Positions 60,453 to 64,000 of a stretch of DNA of 64,000 nucleotides are shown in pieces. The stretch comes from Apostichopus japonicus (taxonomy: Eukaryota > Echinodermata > Holothuroidea > Aspidochirotida > Stichopodidae): NCBI RefSeq assembly GCF_037975245.1, contig NC_092572.1, positions 8,437,001-8,501,000 of the forward strand, read 5' to 3'. Position 1 is the stretch's first letter. Every line of letters starts with the position of its first letter. The notes beneath the pieces were generated by a model. The model was not told the origin of the DNA. It searched no databases and saw only the letters and a list, made by a program, of their open reading frames with translations. Both the position numbers and the translations under genes were made by a program.

Positions 60453-62429
60453 CCGCCGCGCCTCCTAAGCCTATGTGTGTAGTGTTCGGTTTCGGAAATA
60501 TCTGCTATTTTTTTCATTTCCTTCAACCAAGTTTAATAATAGCCATTATAAGAGGTTTAATATTTCTACACCAATAAATTAACTGTGTCTGAATTTTCCA
60601 AAATTTCTGACCAACATTCTGCATCACACTTCCCTCTACTCGTGCAATTTTGACCGGTCTGTTAGGGGTTGAAGGTAGATTTTCTATATTGGTTGTCCAT
60701 AGATGAAATTTTGTACAACATTATGGGTGTGTTTTGAAGTGAGTTTATTCACGAGAAATGTGAATTTTCAAATTCTGAACAAATTTAGGGCTTAAAACCT
60801 TGAAAAGTGGGGCTGACGGGTATTGTGGGCCGCGACGTAGAATCACCTACAAAAGCAAAGACCCACAGGACATGCGATCAGGTCGAACATGACGTGTGCC
60901 GGGTTGACAATCTTCAAAAAGGTTATGGATGGAAAAAAAAAACTATTAGGAAATACTTGGTTCTCAGGCCAAAAGTGTACATCTGGTTGGTCATTTCAAG
61001 CCCGAGAAGTGCCGTTTCCGGTGATCTGGGGGGGGGGGGGGTATCAAACCAGAAATTTTCTCGTACGCTGCGCGCCAACCGATGGTGGCGCTCCGCTTAG
61101 ATAGTAATTCACGCCCCCCGGGTTAGAAAATCCTGGATACGCGCCTGTACTGTGACCACTCCACACACCGAGAGTACCGAAATCGGTTATTTAGAATGCG
61201 GACTCAGTCGTAACAATATTCGCTATGTGTCTTGAGTGATGGAGGAAAGTCAGGAATTGGATTATCTCTCAATCCTCAATGAAGACCGGATCGGGTGTCA
61301 GTTGGAACAAAATTAAAAACATATAGGCCTATTCTATAGCGTTGGATAAGTGATAGCATATATAAGCTGGCTATATAATCCCATCAAGGTACGTTTGAAA
61401 ACAGTTTTTTTACGTTGATTTAATATCCTTGAATATTAAAAGCAAATAATCATAGGAAGCTATATATGCTATTATTATTATCCCAGTTAACATGATTTTT
61501 TTGTTGTTTCCATAGTAAATGACAAATTGTAATTATTGATGGGTCTAATTAATTACAGCGCTTTAGCCTATAGTCTTCGTAATTCGGAGGTAAATTATCC
61601 CATTCTAGTCAAAGCTGCCTATGTGTGTAGGCTCTGTCTAAATGTGTTTATAATTACAATGCTCCAGGCATGACTGTTGCAGTTCTGTCTTTAATTCTTT
61701 CCCCCTTCAAGTGATTAAAACTTCTATTAAAAAAAAAGAAAAAAAAAGTAGTTTCGAGGGATTGAACTGAATAATTAAATCTTTAGTAGGCATGCATTAC
61801 TTTCAGTTAGTGATGAAACCTACGAGGCATTCTTAAAGCCCTATTTTTTATTCACATTTATAAACACGAACTCACCAATCCCCTAACTCTACAGTTACAT
61901 ATCGCATGTGTAGTAATAATCACACAATCTGGAAGATATACCTTTCTCCCCAAAATCACGGCAAGAATGCATCATTGGTAAATATGTACCTCGACATGAG
62001 TGTGTAATTATTTACTACACACAAGTGCACAAAAAATAACATTTAGACAGTCAATCAAATGGATGATGGGACGTAAATAATTTGTAGGAATTGCAACCTA
62101 ACCTATCACAAAGTGAGTCAAAACATCACTCATGGTTAAACCTGGTTATACATTGGAACTACCATCTTTGTTCAGTGTCGTATATTCACAAGGAATGTGA
62201 CATTGTGACCCTAAGAGGTTCCATATTACTTGGGAGCAACGTCAAGGTGTCGGGTATCACAGAATTTTGTGTATGACGAAATCGTCTGCACTGATAACCC
62301 AGGTTAGATGAAGCAGCCTAATGCATTATGCTCGTGTATTTCTGTTGTGGTATTTTGAATTGTTCTTGTTGTTGTTATACAGCCTGGGGAGAAATAGATT
62401 CAACACAAAACGTTTTAAGAAACGCTACA

Positions 62430-62473
62430 TTTGTATGTATGTATGTGTGTATGTGTGTATGTATGTATGTATA
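62430..62473. repeat. (TGTA)n microsatellite
   Basis: TGTATGTATG tract with TGTG interruptions. The surrounding 61153-63250 shows no credible exon. Confidence 0.93.
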
Positions 62474-63252
62474 TTAGATCCTCCTGCAAGAAGGCACTCG
62501 CGATTTGGGAGACATAGTAACTATATGCTTTCAACAATGGCTTATGGTGTAACTTGAGAGTAGTTCTGATAGTAGTTCTGATATTCATTGTGACATGGAA
62601 TTGCTAACTCGGTTTGCTTTATGGTCACGGCTGTAACAATTCTATCTCGTATTCAATAGCTTGATTCCAGTGGCGTAGCCTCGTAGGCCTACATATAGCA
62701 CGTTCCTAAAGTCCCGTATGGGTATGGACCTTGATGATGCTATATCCAGAACGATGAAACCTCCAGGAGAGCAAATGAGTGTTTTCTGCCTCAATTTAGC
62801 AATTTTTACCATAATTAGTCTCTGCTTCTTCCTGTGATACCCCAGTATATGGATAAATGAAAATTAACTCGATAGAAAATGTGCAGGGTTGTTCTTTTGA
62901 ACACAGCTGTGCTGAAGTATGTTGGAAGTGTGATTAAATTACTGAAATACATTGTTTTCGATGCTTGTGTGGGCCCTTTCGTTTAACATATATTTCAATT
63001 AAAGGCCATAGTTAATACCCCCCCCCCCACCCTCATCTTATATATTCGCGGGAGCGCTTTGGCAAGCGATGAGGCAAGAAACGTTTCACTGAGGGGGCTT
63101 CTCCTCGATCCATCTACCCTCCCCTTTCATCCTCGGGGTTACCCCAATCATTGTTTCTATAATTAACTAATGATATATTAACTGATGAATGAACTGACTG
63201 ATGAGTTAATTAACTAACTATTTAATTTAATATCTTCTAATCTTCACATTTA

Positions 63253-63292
63253 GCCTTTGAAGAAGATCCTGCTAGGATCGAAACGTCAGGCC
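63253..63292 (+). ncRNA. Possible hammerhead-like / Penelope-element RNA motif
   Basis: TTGAAGAAGATCC, loop TGCTA, GGATCGAAACGTCAGG: a GATCC/GGATC stem followed by GAAACGTC. This resembles the hammerhead core and the terminal repeats of Penelope-like retroelements, but the CTGATGA box is degenerate. Probably a remnant. Confidence 0.35.
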
Positions 63293-63407
63293 AACTTACT
63301 TTTACATATATAATTTAATAACTGATTATTTTAATATCATGAACATTTTAATTAAATAACTGATAATAATTAACTGATACAATTAAATGATAATCTACTT
63401 TTTTCAG

Positions 63408-63538
63408 ATGACAGACAAGCTAATTCATCAATTTTTGACATTACTTCTCCTGGGAACCATAAGCATTATGCTCCTCGCGGTTTTCTGTTGTGATAATGTC
63501 AGTCCCACCCACATGCGTAATTCATCCAAGTATAACAG
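63408..63538 (+). CDS. First coding exon of a second Gal3ST-like gene (runs off window)
   Basis: Acceptor TTTTTTCAG, ATG, donor GTATGT, ending in phase 2 like exon 1 of the first gene. It encodes MTDKLIHQFLTLLLLGTISI, then a hydrophobic anchor and SPTHMRNSSKYNR, parallel to NPTYMRRSLKYYR of the first gene. No exon 2 is visible before 64000: the only in-frame AG near 63700 leads to a stop after 16 codons. Confidence 0.85.
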
Positions 63539-64000
63539 GTATGTTATAATTCGTCATTAGATACCCCACCAAAGGTGTGGAGGGTGGGGAGGGTGGGGGG
63601 GGGGGGCTTCTTGAAGTCTTCACTTTTTCAATAAGTATATATATTTGTTAATGAGAATAAAATAATAACTATCTCATATATCCCCTTGTCCCCTAATAGA
63701 TTCTATGCCCCAGGGCTGTCCCCAAGCCTCTCGTCAGGCCTTCGGTAGAATAGTCTATATATATGGTTTAATTAAAGAATTAGTCAATTAATTAACCACC
63801 TTCGTTAAATTACTTAACAACAGTTTTTTCAAATATCCTCCAAAAAGTTATATTCTAGGACTATCATAGACAAAACGGTCGAAAACGATTTCGTTCCTCG
63901 AATTAATCTGTAAGTTGCGATGGGTATGTGAATTCGACCAAACCCTGTTTAAATATTGATATATACTTGGCTACCCTTAAATTGACCTATGACATATATT

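Larger units (their letters stand above)
58755..61147 (+). mobile_element. 2.39-kb non-autonomous DNA transposon, 5-bp TSD (outer element B)
   Basis: Ends CAGGTGCGTATCCAGG and CCTGGATACGCGCCTG. TACTG flanks both sides (58750-58754, 61148-61152). Same family of ends as 44854-46232. A purine-rich (GAAAAG)n-like stretch lies at 58800-58960. Two other elements are inserted inside. No transposase recognised. Confidence 0.82.

Noticed and set aside
63707..63750. Possible exon 2 of the second sulfotransferase gene after CTAATAG
   Set aside because: In the required phase it reaches a stop after about 16 codons and has no similarity to exon 2 of the first gene.

Overview
This is metazoan nuclear DNA: spliced genes with GT-AG introns, long AT-rich introns, abundant minisatellites and many non-autonomous DNA transposons. 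The gene content (a PRDM10 orthologue, a USF orthologue and a tandem pair of Gal3ST-type carbohydrate sulfotransferases) and the frequent AGGCCTA-type words suggest a marine deuterostome, most likely an echinoderm such as a sea cucumber. That species guess is inference. No bacterial operon, CRISPR array or rRNA was seen.

Layout. (1) 1-3768: no confident host exon; a decayed mobile gene fragment and seven copies of a 14-bp CRE-like motif. (2) 3769-13969, + strand: PRDM10-like gene in nine phase-consistent coding exons, about 1495 residues; the 5' end is not found. It has a Q-rich N-terminal region, a PR/SET domain, 12 C2H2 fingers with an AT-hook-like stretch after the first, and a Q-rich C-terminus. 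A 5 x 114-bp repeat follows the stop. (3) 20484-31292, - strand, convergent with PRDM10: a complete USF bHLH-leucine-zipper gene in eight coding exons, 303 residues. A 24-unit, 48-51-bp minisatellite in its intron 4 replicates the 3' splice site and first codons of exon 5. A partial copy of the bHLH exon sits in the intron after exon 7. (4) 31293-50982: mostly gene-free and transposon-rich: a 5.18-kb hAT-like insertion with perfect 8-bp target-site duplication (TSD) carrying a dead LINE, a nested transposon pair at 44.85-46.23 kb, a TTAA-flanked foldback element and a hAT MITE. (5) 50983-54235, + strand: complete three-exon Gal3ST-like gene (456 residues), followed by a near-identical, internally deleted tandem copy of its 3' part (54725-55867). 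(6) 55868-64000: the inverted copy of a 1.3-kb block also present at 36 kb, a hAT MITE inserted in it, a three-element nested transposon at 58.76-61.15 kb, and at 63408-63538 the first coding exon of a second Gal3ST-like gene running off the window.

PRDM10 and USF are sequence-specific transcription regulators encoded tail to tail. The sulfotransferases are predicted Golgi type II membrane enzymes and form an unrelated tandem family cluster. Exon limits come from reading splice sites and phases and from remembered family sequences; no alignment, transcript or database search was run.
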